Under the pieces are notes generated by a model that was given only the letters and a program-made list of their open reading frames with translations, did no database searches and was not told the DNA's origin. DNA of 64,000 nt from Azospirillum brasilense (lineage in GTDB: Bacteria > Pseudomonadota > Alphaproteobacteria > Azospirillales > Azospirillaceae): assembly GCF_005222205.1 (NCBI RefSeq), contig NZ_CP032347.1:310001-374000 (forward strand), written 5' to 3'. A program made the translations under genes and the position numbers. Below, in pieces: positions 1 through 6,997 of the stretch. Every line of letters begins with the position of its first letter. The first letter of the stretch is position 1.

Positions 1-1
1 G

Positions 2-511
2 GACCCGCAGGCCGTGCAGACCGCCAAGGAGCGGGGCGGCTCGGTGACCGCCTACACCGAAAACGGCGCCCGCGCGGTGACCGGCGACGAGCTGCTGGGC
101 ACCGATTGCGAGATCCTGGTCCCCGCGGCGCTGGAGGATCAGATCCACAAGGGCAACGCCGGGCTCATCAAGGCAAGCGTCGTCCTGGAACTCGCCAACG
201 GCCCGGTCACGCCGGACGCCGACCGCATCCTGAACGAGGCCGGCGTCGTCGTCCTGCCCGACATCCTGGCGAACGCCGGCGGCGTGACCGTGTCCTATTT
301 CGAGTGGGTGCAGAACCGTCAGGGCTACTATTGGGGTCTCGACGAGATTCACGAGCGCCTGCGCGCGATCATGGAGACCGAGGGCCGCCGGGTCTGGAAC
401 ATGGGCACGACCCGAACCATCCCGATGCGCACGGCGGCCTACGCCCACGCGCTGGAACGGCTGTCGAAGGCCATCGCCGCGCACGGTACGCAGCCGTTCT
501 TCGTTGGCTGA
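2..511 (+). CDS. gdhA: Glu/Leu/Phe/Val dehydrogenase (glutamate dehydrogenase), C-terminal part
   Basis: This is the last 169 residues of an NAD(P)-dependent amino-acid dehydrogenase that interconverts glutamate and 2-oxoglutarate plus ammonium. The visible part is the distal half of the Rossmann nucleotide-binding domain and the C-terminal helices. Family-typical blocks are 'LVPAALEDQI', 'ELANGPVTPDAD' and 'LPDILANAGGVTVSYFEWVQN'. The catalytic lysine region lies before the window. The frame is open to the left edge, so the true start is outside; a GTG at 14 is only an internal valine. The family is certain; the preference for glutamate over leucine or phenylalanine is inferred from the 'SYFEWVQN' motif typical of glutamate enzymes. 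Confidence 0.9.
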   Translation, partial: DPQAVQTAKERGGSVTAYTENGARAVTGDELLGTDCEILVPAALEDQIHKGNAGLIKASVVLELANGPVTPDADRILNEAGVVVLPDILANAGGVTVSYFEWVQNRQGYYWGLDEIHERLRAIMETEGRRVWNMGTTRTIPMRTAAYAHALERLSKAIAAHGTQPFFVG

Positions 512-547
512 TCCGTGCGTCGCGGAGACGGGAGCCCGCGGGCTCCC

Positions 548-592
548 GCCCATCGCATCGGCGCCCATCGCATAGGCGCCCATCGCATAGGC
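548..592. repeat. Three tandem copies of a 15-bp unit
   Basis: A 15-bp unit, GCCCATCGCATAGGC, occurs three times head to tail; the first copy differs by one base. It lies between the glutamate dehydrogenase stop codon and the histidine kinase start, in non-coding DNA. The unit length is a multiple of three but no credible gene covers it. It may be a small unstable minisatellite; I see no known regulatory motif in it. Confidence 0.85.
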
Positions 593-672
593 GAACGCGC
601 CGGGTGGACGTATAGTCCGGGCCTCATCCACCCAGCCCGTTTCGCCCGTGCCGCCTGAAAGAACGTTTTGAG

Positions 673-2331
673 ATGCCTTTCCCACCCGCCAGCCGTGCAT
701 CGGGAGCGCCGGCCATCCTGACCGGCCGGGACATGGTCCTGCTGTCCCTTGCCTTCCTGGCGGCCTATCTGCCCATCGACTGGCTGACCTTCATCCACCC
801 CCGCCCGAGCCTCAACATCACGCCGTGGAACCCGCCGGCCGGGCTCTACATGGCCCTTCTGCTGTGGACCGGCGCGCGCGGCCTGCCGATGGTCTACGCC
901 ACGCTGATCCTGGCCGATCTTGTGGTGCGGGGGCATCCGGCCTCGATCGCCTCGCTGCTGCTCTCCAACCTCGCCATCGTCGCCGGGTACGGGGCGGCCG
1001 CCCATGTCCTGCGCCACCGGGTGGCGATCGGTCTGGCGCTGAACCGCGTGCGCGACGTCGGCTGGCTGGTCGGCGTGACCTTCCTGAGCGCCGCCGTCGT
1101 GGCGCCCGTCTTCGTCGGCGTGTTCGTCCTGGACGGGGCCTTGCCCGCCTCCGACCTGCCGACGCTGGCCTTCCAATACTGGCTGGGCGACGCCATCGGC
1201 ATTGCCGTGGTCACGCCCTTCGTCCTCCTCCTGCACCGGCCGGACCGGACGCCCGCCTGGAGCGTGCCGAAGACGCCCACCGCCGCCCAGACGGCCGCCA
1301 TCGCCGCAGCCCTTCTGCTCGTCTTCCTGCCCATCGGCGACGGCCAGTTCAACCTGTTCTACGTCCTGTTCCTGCCCCTCGTCTGGGTCGCCGTGTCGCA
1401 CGGCCTGCCGGGCGCGGTGCTGGCGGCCCTGGCCATTCAGAGCGGCCTGATCGCCGGGCTGCAGGCGATCGGCCTTCCCCTGGGCGCGGTGGTCTATCAC
1501 CAGACGCTGATGCTGGCCCTGGCCATTACGGCCCTGTTCCTCGGCGCGCTGGTCAGCGAGCGGCGCGAGATCGAGGTCCGGCTGCGCGAACACCAGACCG
1601 AGCTGGCCCATCTCTCGCGCCTCACGGTGACCGGAGAGATGGCCTCCGCCCTGGCCCACGAGCTGAACCAGCCGCTGCTGGCCGCCATCAGCTACGCGCG
1701 CGCCGCCCAGCGCCTCTTGGAGGGCGACGACACGCCGCCGCGCGCCCACGAGCTCATCGACAAGGCGGTGATCCAGGCGGAACGCGCGGGCGAGGTCATC
1801 CGCGGGCTGCGCACGTTCCTGAGCAAGGGGTCGCTTCAACTGGCGCCGGAATCGGCCAGGGAGATCCTGCGCGAGACGCTGACGCTGGTGCGGGGGGACG
1901 CGGCCTACAACCGTGTCCAGCTGCGGGTGGACATGGCCGAGCCGCTTCCCCCCGTGCTGTGCGACCGCATCCAGATCGAGCAGGTCCTCCTCAACCTCGT
2001 GCACAACAGCATCGAGGCCATCGCCGCGGCCGGCAGCCCGGTGCGCGAGGTCGTCCTGCGCGTCCGGGCCACGCCGCCGGATGGCCTGACCTTCGAGGTC
2101 GAGGACAGCGGCCCCGGCGTGTCGGCGGGCATGGTCGACCATCTCTACTCGCCCTTCGCCACCACAAAGCCGGCGGGCATGGGGCTCGGCTTGCCCATCT
2201 GCCGCTCGATCGTCGAGAGCCACGGCGGCAGGCTGTGGCTCGGCCGCACCGGTTCGACCGGTGCCGTTTTCCAGGTCTTTCTGCCCGCAGCCCGTTCAGA
2301 CACCCGGCCATCCCATGACCCAGACCGATAA
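673..2331 (+). CDS. MASE1-domain membrane sensor histidine kinase
   Basis: A 552-residue inner-membrane histidine kinase. Residues about 15-300 form a hydrophobic MASE1-like sensor with about eight membrane segments. The cytoplasmic transmitter follows: an H-box ('ALAHELNQPL', phospho-acceptor His329), an N-box ('LVHNSIEAI'), a G1 box ('VEDSGPGVS') and a G2 box ('GMGLGLPICRSIVESHGG'). The H-box type is that of FixL/DctB-like kinases. The ATG at 673 follows a purine-rich AAAGAA stretch. The gene overlaps the next response-regulator gene by 17 bases, so the two are translationally coupled and surely partners. The signal is unknown. There is no PAS or haem domain, so it is not an oxygen-sensing FixL. 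Confidence 0.88.
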   Translation: MPFPPASRASGAPAILTGRDMVLLSLAFLAAYLPIDWLTFIHPRPSLNITPWNPPAGLYMALLLWTGARGLPMVYATLILADLVVRGHPASIASLLLSNLAIVAGYGAAAHVLRHRVAIGLALNRVRDVGWLVGVTFLSAAVVAPVFVGVFVLDGALPASDLPTLAFQYWLGDAIGIAVVTPFVLLLHRPDRTPAWSVPKTPTAAQTAAIAAALLLVFLPIGDGQFNLFYVLFLPLVWVAVSHGLPGAVLAALAIQSGLIAGLQAIGLPLGAVVYHQTLMLALAITALFLGALVSERREIEVRLREHQTELAHLSRLTVTGEMASALAHELNQPLLAAISYARAAQRLLEGDDTPPRAHELIDKAVIQAERAGEVIRGLRTFLSKGSLQLAPESAREILRETLTLVRGDAAYNRVQLRVDMAEPLPPVLCDRIQIEQVLLNLVHNSIEAIAAAGSPVREVVLRVRATPPDGLTFEVEDSGPGVSAGMVDHLYSPFATTKPAGMGLGLPICRSIVESHGGRLWLGRTGSTGAVFQVFLPAARSDTRPSHDPDR

Positions 2332-2941
2332 AACCTCCACCGGCGAACCGACCGTCTTCATCATCGACGACGACGAGGCGGTCCGCGACGCGCTCTCCGT
2401 TCTGGTCGAGGTGGCCGGCCTGTCCGTGCGCACCTTCGTCAACGCGCTGGAATTCCTGCACCGCTACAGCCCGGAGCAGCCGGGTTGCGTGGTGGCCGAC
2501 CTCCGCATGCCCTTCATGGACGGGCTGGAGCTTCAGGAGGAGCTGGCCCGGCGCGGCTGCGGCCTGCCGGTCATCATCATCACCGCCCATGGCGAGGTGA
2601 GTTCCGCCGTCACCGCCTTCCGGTCCGGAGCGGTCGATTTCCTGGAAAAGCCGTTCGACGACGGCGTCTTCCTGCGCCGCGTCCACGAGGCCCTGCAGCG
2701 CGACGCCCACCAGCGCCGGGACCGCTCCGCCGCGGAGTCCGCCCTGGCGAAGCTGGCCCTTCTCAGCCCCCGGGAACGGGATGTCGCGGCGCTGATGGTG
2801 GAGGGCTGCGCCAACAAGGCCATCGCGATCCGCCTGGGGATCGGCGTCCGCACGGTGGAAACCCACCGGGCGAACATTCTCAGCAAACTCGACATCCGGA
2901 CGGTTCCGGAACTCATGCGCCTGTGGATGCACATACCGTGA
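2315..2941 (+). CDS. FixJ-family response regulator (receiver plus LuxR HTH)
   Basis: A 208-residue transcription factor with an N-terminal receiver domain. Acidic pocket 'IDDDE', phospho-acceptor Asp62 in 'VVADLRMPFMDG' and Lys112 in 'LEKPFDD' are all present. A C-terminal LuxR/FixJ helix-turn-helix runs from 'LSPRERDVAALMVEG' to 'RTVETHRANILSKL'. I chose the ATG at 2315 because it starts just before the receiver domain and overlaps the upstream kinase gene; the open frame itself extends further upstream. It is probably phosphorylated by the MASE1 kinase. The target genes are not visible from sequence. The gene converges on tonB. Confidence 0.9.
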   Translation: MTQTDKTSTGEPTVFIIDDDEAVRDALSVLVEVAGLSVRTFVNALEFLHRYSPEQPGCVVADLRMPFMDGLELQEELARRGCGLPVIIITAHGEVSSAVTAFRSGAVDFLEKPFDDGVFLRRVHEALQRDAHQRRDRSAAESALAKLALLSPRERDVAALMVEGCANKAIAIRLGIGVRTVETHRANILSKLDIRTVPELMRLWMHIP

Positions 2942-2977
2942 TGCGCATCCACGTCATCGGCGCGTGAGCGGTCGAAT

Positions 2978-3823
2978 TCAGCGCAGGAAGTACTGCACCG
3001 GCACCACCAGCTCCATGCGGTCCTGCGCCACGTCCGGGGGCGGGGCCGGGAGCGGGGAGGCGCGTTCAACCAGGGCGATCGTCTCCTCGTCCAGCGCCTC
3101 GAAGCCCGAGCCCTTGTGCAGCCGCACCGCCAACACCCGGCCCTGCCGGTCGAGCGTGATGTGGACCTGCGGAACGCCCTGCTGGCGCCGCATCTGGGCG
3201 ATGCGGGGGTAGCGCTTGTAGCGCTCCAGATGACCGAGCACGGCGCCGTGCCACGTGGGCAGCGCGTTGCTGTTGCGCGGCACCGGCGCCGCCTGGGCTG
3301 GGGCGCCCGAAGGCGGGGCGGCGGCGGGGGCGGCGTTGGCCGGGGCTTCCGTCACCGGTTTGGGCGGCGTCTGCGGCTGGGGGCGCGGCTTCGGCGGCTC
3401 GGCCTTGGGCTTCGGCTTGGGCTCTTCCTTGGGCTTGGGTTTCGGTTTGGGCGGCGGCTCCGGCAGGGAAACCTCCGCCGGGACGGGCGGGGGCGGCTCC
3501 GGGGCGATCTCGGGGATGGGCTCGGGTTCCGGTTCCGGCTCGATCACCGGCTCGGGCGGCAGCTCCGGTTCGGGGAGCATCGATTCCAGGGTCGGCGGCG
3601 GCTCCGCGGCCGGCGTTTCCGGCATCGGCGGCAGATCGAGCATCACCGCGGGCGGCATGGCCGGCGCCTCTTCCATCGCCACGTGCCAGGACAGCGCGGC
3701 GAGCGCCAGAAGGGCGTGGGCGCCCAGCACGACCACCAGACTGCCGCCCCAGCGCGCCAGGGCGGGCGCCGTGCGCTCCTCGCCGTCCGGCAGGTCGTTG
3801 GGATCGAAGGTCGCCACGCTCAT
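2978..3823 (-). CDS. tonB: TonB family energy transducer
   Basis: A 281-residue protein carrying proton-motive energy from ExbB/ExbD to outer-membrane TonB-dependent receptors. One N-terminal membrane anchor lies at about residues 26-48 ('GGSLVVVLGAHALLALAAL'). A long periplasmic linker of Pro/Glu and Pro/Lys repeats spans about 60-160. A C-terminal TonB domain has 'YKRYPRIAQMRRQQG' and 'VRLHKGSGFEALDEETIALV'. The start codon overlaps the exbD stop by four bases, which marks an exbB-exbD-tonB operon. The repetitive linker is normal for the family. Gene order and the Fur-like dyad upstream suggest a role in iron or haem uptake. Confidence 0.92.
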   Translation of the reverse strand: MSVATFDPNDLPDGEERTAPALARWGGSLVVVLGAHALLALAALSWHVAMEEAPAMPPAVMLDLPPMPETPAAEPPPTLESMLPEPELPPEPVIEPEPEPEPIPEIAPEPPPPVPAEVSLPEPPPKPKPKPKEEPKPKPKAEPPKPRPQPQTPPKPVTEAPANAAPAAAPPSGAPAQAAPVPRNSNALPTWHGAVLGHLERYKRYPRIAQMRRQQGVPQVHITLDRQGRVLAVRLHKGSGFEALDEETIALVERASPLPAPPPDVAQDRMELVVPVQYFLR

Positions 3824-4242
3824 TTCGCGGCCGCGCCTTCCAGCCCGACCAGGGCGATCTTCAGATAGCCGGCGGCGCGCAGCGCGTTCATCACCTCGGT
3901 CAGCGCGCCGTAATCCACGCTGCGGTCGGCGCGCAGGAAGACGCGCGCGCCCTTGTCGCCGTTGGTCACCCCGTCCAGCGCCGCCGCCAGGGATTCCCGC
4001 GCCACCGGCGTGTCGCCCACCGACAGGCTTTTGTCGGCCTGGATGGTCAGGAACAGGGGCTTGTCGGGCCGCGGCTGCGGCTGGGCGGTGGAGGCCGGCA
4101 GGTCCACCGGCACGTCCACCGTCGCCAGCGGGGCCGCCACCATGAAGATGATGAGCAGCACGAGCATCACGTCGATGAAGGGCGTGACGTTGATGTCGTG
4201 CGACTCGGTGAGATCGTCGCCGTCGTCCAGACGCGCCGCCAT
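3820..4242 (-). CDS. exbD: Biopolymer transport protein ExbD
   Basis: A 140-residue inner-membrane protein of the ExbD/TolR family, part of the proton channel that drives TonB. The N-terminal cytoplasmic tail leads to 'DINVTPFIDVMLVLLIIFMVAAPL', where the aspartate in 'PFIDVMLVLLIIF' is the proton-relay residue of the family. The periplasmic domain follows. It lies four bases after exbB and overlaps tonB by four bases, so the three are co-translated. Confidence 0.93.
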   Translation of the reverse strand: MAARLDDGDDLTESHDINVTPFIDVMLVLLIIFMVAAPLATVDVPVDLPASTAQPQPRPDKPLFLTIQADKSLSVGDTPVARESLAAALDGVTNGDKGARVFLRADRSVDYGALTEVMNALRAAGYLKIALVGLEGAAAK

Positions 4243-4246
4243 GGTC

Positions 4247-5197
4247 TTACTCCGCCGCCTTGGACACGGTGCGCGGCAGGGCGCGGCGGTCCATGTCGCG
4301 GCTCAGCAGCCGCAGCACCGCCGCCGAGGAGTCGCCGAGCTGGGCGCGGTAGCCGCCGATGGAGCGGGCGAAGCCGTTGTAGATCACCACCGCCGGGATG
4401 GCCGCGACGAGGCCGATGGCCGTCGCCAGCAGCGCTTCGGCGATGCCCGGCGCCACCACGGCGAGGTTGGTCGTCTGCGACTTGGCGATGCCGATGAAGC
4501 TGACCATGATGCCCCACACCGTGCCGAACAGCCCGACGAAGGGGGCGGTGGAGCCGATGCTGGCGAGGATGCCGGTGCCCCGCATCATGCGCCGCCCCTC
4601 CGCCGCCTCGATCCGCTCCAGGCGGGAGGCCGCGCGCTCCTTCAGACCCTCCTGCGAGGGGGCGTCGGCCGACTGGTGCGCCTCGGCGATCACGGCGCGC
4701 AGGAAGGCGGTGGCCGGGGTCTTCTCGAAGCCGATGCTTTCCGCCGCCTGGGTCAGCGAACGCGCCTGCTCCAGCGCCGCCAGGGAGACCCGCGCCTTGC
4801 GCTTGGCCTTCGACAGTTCCAGCGACTTGGCGAGGAAGATGGTCCAGGTCGCCACCGAGGCCAGCGCCAGCCCGATCATCACGGCCTGCACCACCGGGCT
4901 CGCCGCCATGAACATGCCCCAGGGGGACAGGTCGTGCGGCAGGATCGCCGTCGCGGCGGTCATGTGGTCCAGCCCGGCGGCCGCTCCCGCCGCAGCGTCC
5001 GGGGCCGCCAGCGGGGCCAGCGCGTCGGCGGCGGGCGTCGTCACGGGAGGCGCCACGGGAGCCGCCATCGGAGCCGGTGCCGCGGGAGCGCCGCCGTTGG
5101 TTGCGGGGACGCCCTGCGCCCAGCCAAGTCCGCTCGACAGGAGGGTGCCGGCGGCGGCCATCGCGGCGATGGAACGGGTGTGAAGCGCTGTGAACAT
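4247..5197 (-). CDS. exbB: TonB-system proton channel protein ExbB
   Basis: A 316-residue MotA/TolQ/ExbB family protein. The start at 5197 ('MFTALHTRS') opens a signal-like segment ending near 'GLGWAQG', as in the long ExbB forms of alphaproteobacteria. An Ala/Pro-rich stretch and three membrane helices follow, with 'GTGILASIGSTAPFVGLFGTVWGIM' between the first and second cytoplasmic regions, the hallmark of the family. The open frame extends to 5266 but would add a charged leader before the signal peptide, so the downstream ATG is preferred. It is the first gene of the exbB-exbD-tonB operon. Confidence 0.9.
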   Translation of the reverse strand: MFTALHTRSIAAMAAAGTLLSSGLGWAQGVPATNGGAPAAPAPMAAPVAPPVTTPAADALAPLAAPDAAAGAAAGLDHMTAATAILPHDLSPWGMFMAASPVVQAVMIGLALASVATWTIFLAKSLELSKAKRKARVSLAALEQARSLTQAAESIGFEKTPATAFLRAVIAEAHQSADAPSQEGLKERAASRLERIEAAEGRRMMRGTGILASIGSTAPFVGLFGTVWGIMVSFIGIAKSQTTNLAVVAPGIAEALLATAIGLVAAIPAVVIYNGFARSIGGYRAQLGDSSAAVLRLLSRDMDRRALPRTVSKAAE

Positions 5198-5241
5198 TGG
5201 CGGTTCAAACTTCTTTGCGGCTGACTTCCTTCCTGTATAGT

Positions 5242-5260
5242 GCGAACGACTCTCATTTGC
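5242..5260. promoter_or_regulatory. Fur-box-like dyad between exbB and a divergent small gene
   Basis: A 19-base imperfect inverted repeat with pattern GCnAAnGAnnnTCnTTnGC. On the minus strand its core AATGAGAGTCGTT resembles the Fur consensus core AATGATAATCATT. It lies 45 bases upstream of the exbB start and about 90 bases upstream of the small gene at 5352, where an iron-responsive repressor would control both. The site is inferred from symmetry and position. Confidence 0.45.
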
Positions 5261-5351
5261 ACCCATAAAGTGCTATATTGCTGCTATGCGACAAATGGGC
5301 ATCGCGGCGGTTGTTCACGGCGTGACATGTGAACCGCAAGGGAAGATTGCG

Positions 5352-5612
5352 ATGCCCAAGGTCCGGACCGTATCGGAACATGGCAGTTTCCGGCTCGTCG
5401 AACGGGACGGCCGCTACGCCGTGATCGAGGCGCGCGACGGCCAAATCTATGGTCTCCACGGGGAGGCGGGCGACCGCCCCAGCGCGCCGGACCGTCCGGA
5501 CGCCGCCGAGACCGTCGTCGCCCCCGGCGACTGGAGCGCCGAGGACGACGCCCGCCGCCGCTTCGAGGAACTCGCCGCCCGCGGTGAGGAGCTGGCCCGC
5601 AAAATCTGGTGA
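5352..5612 (+). CDS. Small hydrophilic protein, unknown function
   Basis: An 86-residue protein divergent from exbB. I placed the start at 5352 ('MPKVRTVSEHGSFRL'); the frame stays open to 5286 but the extension looks non-coding. The N-terminal half ('FRLVERDGRYAVIEARDGQIYGL') looks like a small beta-sheet unit, and the C-terminal half ('DDARRRFEELAARGEELARKIW') is an amphipathic helix. No family recognised. The shared Fur-like dyad suggests co-regulation with tonB-exbBD; it is not HemP by sequence. Confidence 0.6.
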   Translation: MPKVRTVSEHGSFRLVERDGRYAVIEARDGQIYGLHGEAGDRPSAPDRPDAAETVVAPGDWSAEDDARRRFEELAARGEELARKIW

Positions 5613-5649
5613 TCCGCATCGGGTGACCAGTGCGGGTGACCTGAGCGGC

Positions 5650-6471
5650 TCAGAACGCCTGGATCGCCTTTGAGGAGACCGTCCGCCACCGCGCGTCGGC
5701 GTCCTTCAGCATGGTCTGGATGTGGCCGATGTGGACCTGACCGTAGAGGATCAGGATGTTGCGGTCCGGTTCGGCCTTGATCGCCGCCACCACCTTGTCC
5801 TCGCGCAGGGTGGTCAGCGCCGGCGGCAGGGCCTCGCGCACCATGGAGCCCGACGCGGTGGTGGCCAGCATGATGCGGATGGCGGCCTGGACGCGCCGCT
5901 GCACCCAGCCCGGCAGCGTGTCGTACTCGTTCCGGAGTTGCGCCAGATCGATGGTTTCCGGATCGGCCTCGTCCGGATCGTCGGGGGGCAGGGCGGCCAG
6001 CAGTTGCGACAGGGTGACGTCGACGTTGCGGGCGTCCGGCCCCGGCGGGCCGATCAGGGCGCGGTTGTCCTGAAGCACCAGCCCGTCGCCGAGCAGGCTC
6101 GCCATCATCTCGTAGGGATGCTGCTTGCTGTCCGGGTTCCAGTCCGCCCCCAGCCGGCGCAGCACGTCGGCCACCCCGGCGGGGTTGGAGGAATCGTCGG
6201 GACGGACCTCCTCGTAGAAGACCAGCCAGCCTTCCTGACGCCGCTGGGCGATGTGCTTGGCGATGCCGCTGTAGAATTCCGGCTTGGCGACATGGACCAT
6301 GCCCTGCATCTCCACCTGCCGCCGCCCGTCGCTCATCACGACTCGGGACAGCTCCAGCGGGATGTGGTCGGCGACCACCGGCAGGGCGGCCACCACCCCC
6401 ACGGTCAGGGTGACGAGGCCGCCGGCGAGGATGCCGACGGCGATCAGGGCGGTTCGGAGCGCGCGCTTCAT
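5650..6471 (-). CDS. Membrane-anchored TraB/TIKI-like protein
   Basis: A 273-residue protein with one N-terminal membrane segment (about residues 6-32, 'TALIAVGILAGGLVTLTVGVV') and a large extracytoplasmic domain. The pattern 'QGMVHVAKPEFYSG' followed by 'WLVFYEEVRPDD', and the C-terminal 'RNILILYGQVHIGHIQTML', resemble TraB/GumN/TIKI proteins, which place conserved His and Glu in such blocks. The family call is my reading of these motifs and is not secure. I started it at 6471 ('MKRALRTAL') because the upstream proline-rich stretch is atypical before a membrane anchor. Confidence 0.55.
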   Translation of the reverse strand: MKRALRTALIAVGILAGGLVTLTVGVVAALPVVADHIPLELSRVVMSDGRRQVEMQGMVHVAKPEFYSGIAKHIAQRRQEGWLVFYEEVRPDDSSNPAGVADVLRRLGADWNPDSKQHPYEMMASLLGDGLVLQDNRALIGPPGPDARNVDVTLSQLLAALPPDDPDEADPETIDLAQLRNEYDTLPGWVQRRVQAAIRIMLATTASGSMVREALPPALTTLREDKVVAAIKAEPDRNILILYGQVHIGHIQTMLKDADARWRTVSSKAIQAF

Positions 6472-6532
6472 GCCCCGACGCTGGCACGAAACGGGGGGCG
6501 GGGGCAACCGCTCCGGCCGAAGACGCCGAACC

Positions 6533-6889
6533 TTACACCCCGACCTCCACCGCGGCGTTGACGATGTAGATCATCTCGTTGCGGTCGTTCTTGTCGGCCA
6601 GGAAGATGCCGCTGGGCGCCAGCATGCCGCCGGACACCACGTTGAAGGAAACCTGTCCATAGGGGAAGACGGCCCGCACGGCCTCCAGGTCCAGACGGTC
6701 GGCGTCCGCCGGAACGGCGAGATGGACGCGGACCTGCATCCGGCTGGTGTCGCCATCGACGAGCGCGCGCATGCCGGGCATGGAGTTGCGCTCGATGGCG
6801 TTGCGCACGGCGCGCACCGCGGCCTTGGTCACGTCCTGCCCATGCAGATCGGCGCCCATGCCGAGTTCGACGAACATCACCTGCTTCAT
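6533..6889 (-). CDS. Lin0512 family protein
   Basis: A 118-residue protein of the small, uncharacterised Lin0512 family. It is recognised by 'VELGMGADLHGQDVTKAAVRAVRNAI' in the first half, 'NVVSGGMLAPSGIF' and the C-terminal 'MIYIVNAAVEVGV'. A strong AGGAGGG ribosome site precedes the ATG at 6889. Members are suspected ring-forming proteins with paired basic and acidic residues, but the function is unknown. It stands alone between the TraB-like gene and the protease gene. Confidence 0.8.
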   Translation of the reverse strand: MKQVMFVELGMGADLHGQDVTKAAVRAVRNAIERNSMPGMRALVDGDTSRMQVRVHLAVPADADRLDLEAVRAVFPYGQVSFNVVSGGMLAPSGIFLADKNDRNEMIYIVNAAVEVGV

Positions 6890-6997
6890 GGTCGTGGGTC
6901 CCTCCTCGTTCCGTGCTCGGCGATTGCGCTGAGGATGCGCCAGGATCGGTGCGGCGCGGCAGCCGGTCCGGCCGTTTTTCCGACCTGCGGAATGCGG

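Noticed and set aside
439..2223. Long open frame of about 590 codons antisense to the MASE1 kinase gene
   Set aside because: It is a high-GC shadow: composition is Arg/Gln/Asp-rich without any domain, and the plus strand encodes a clear kinase.
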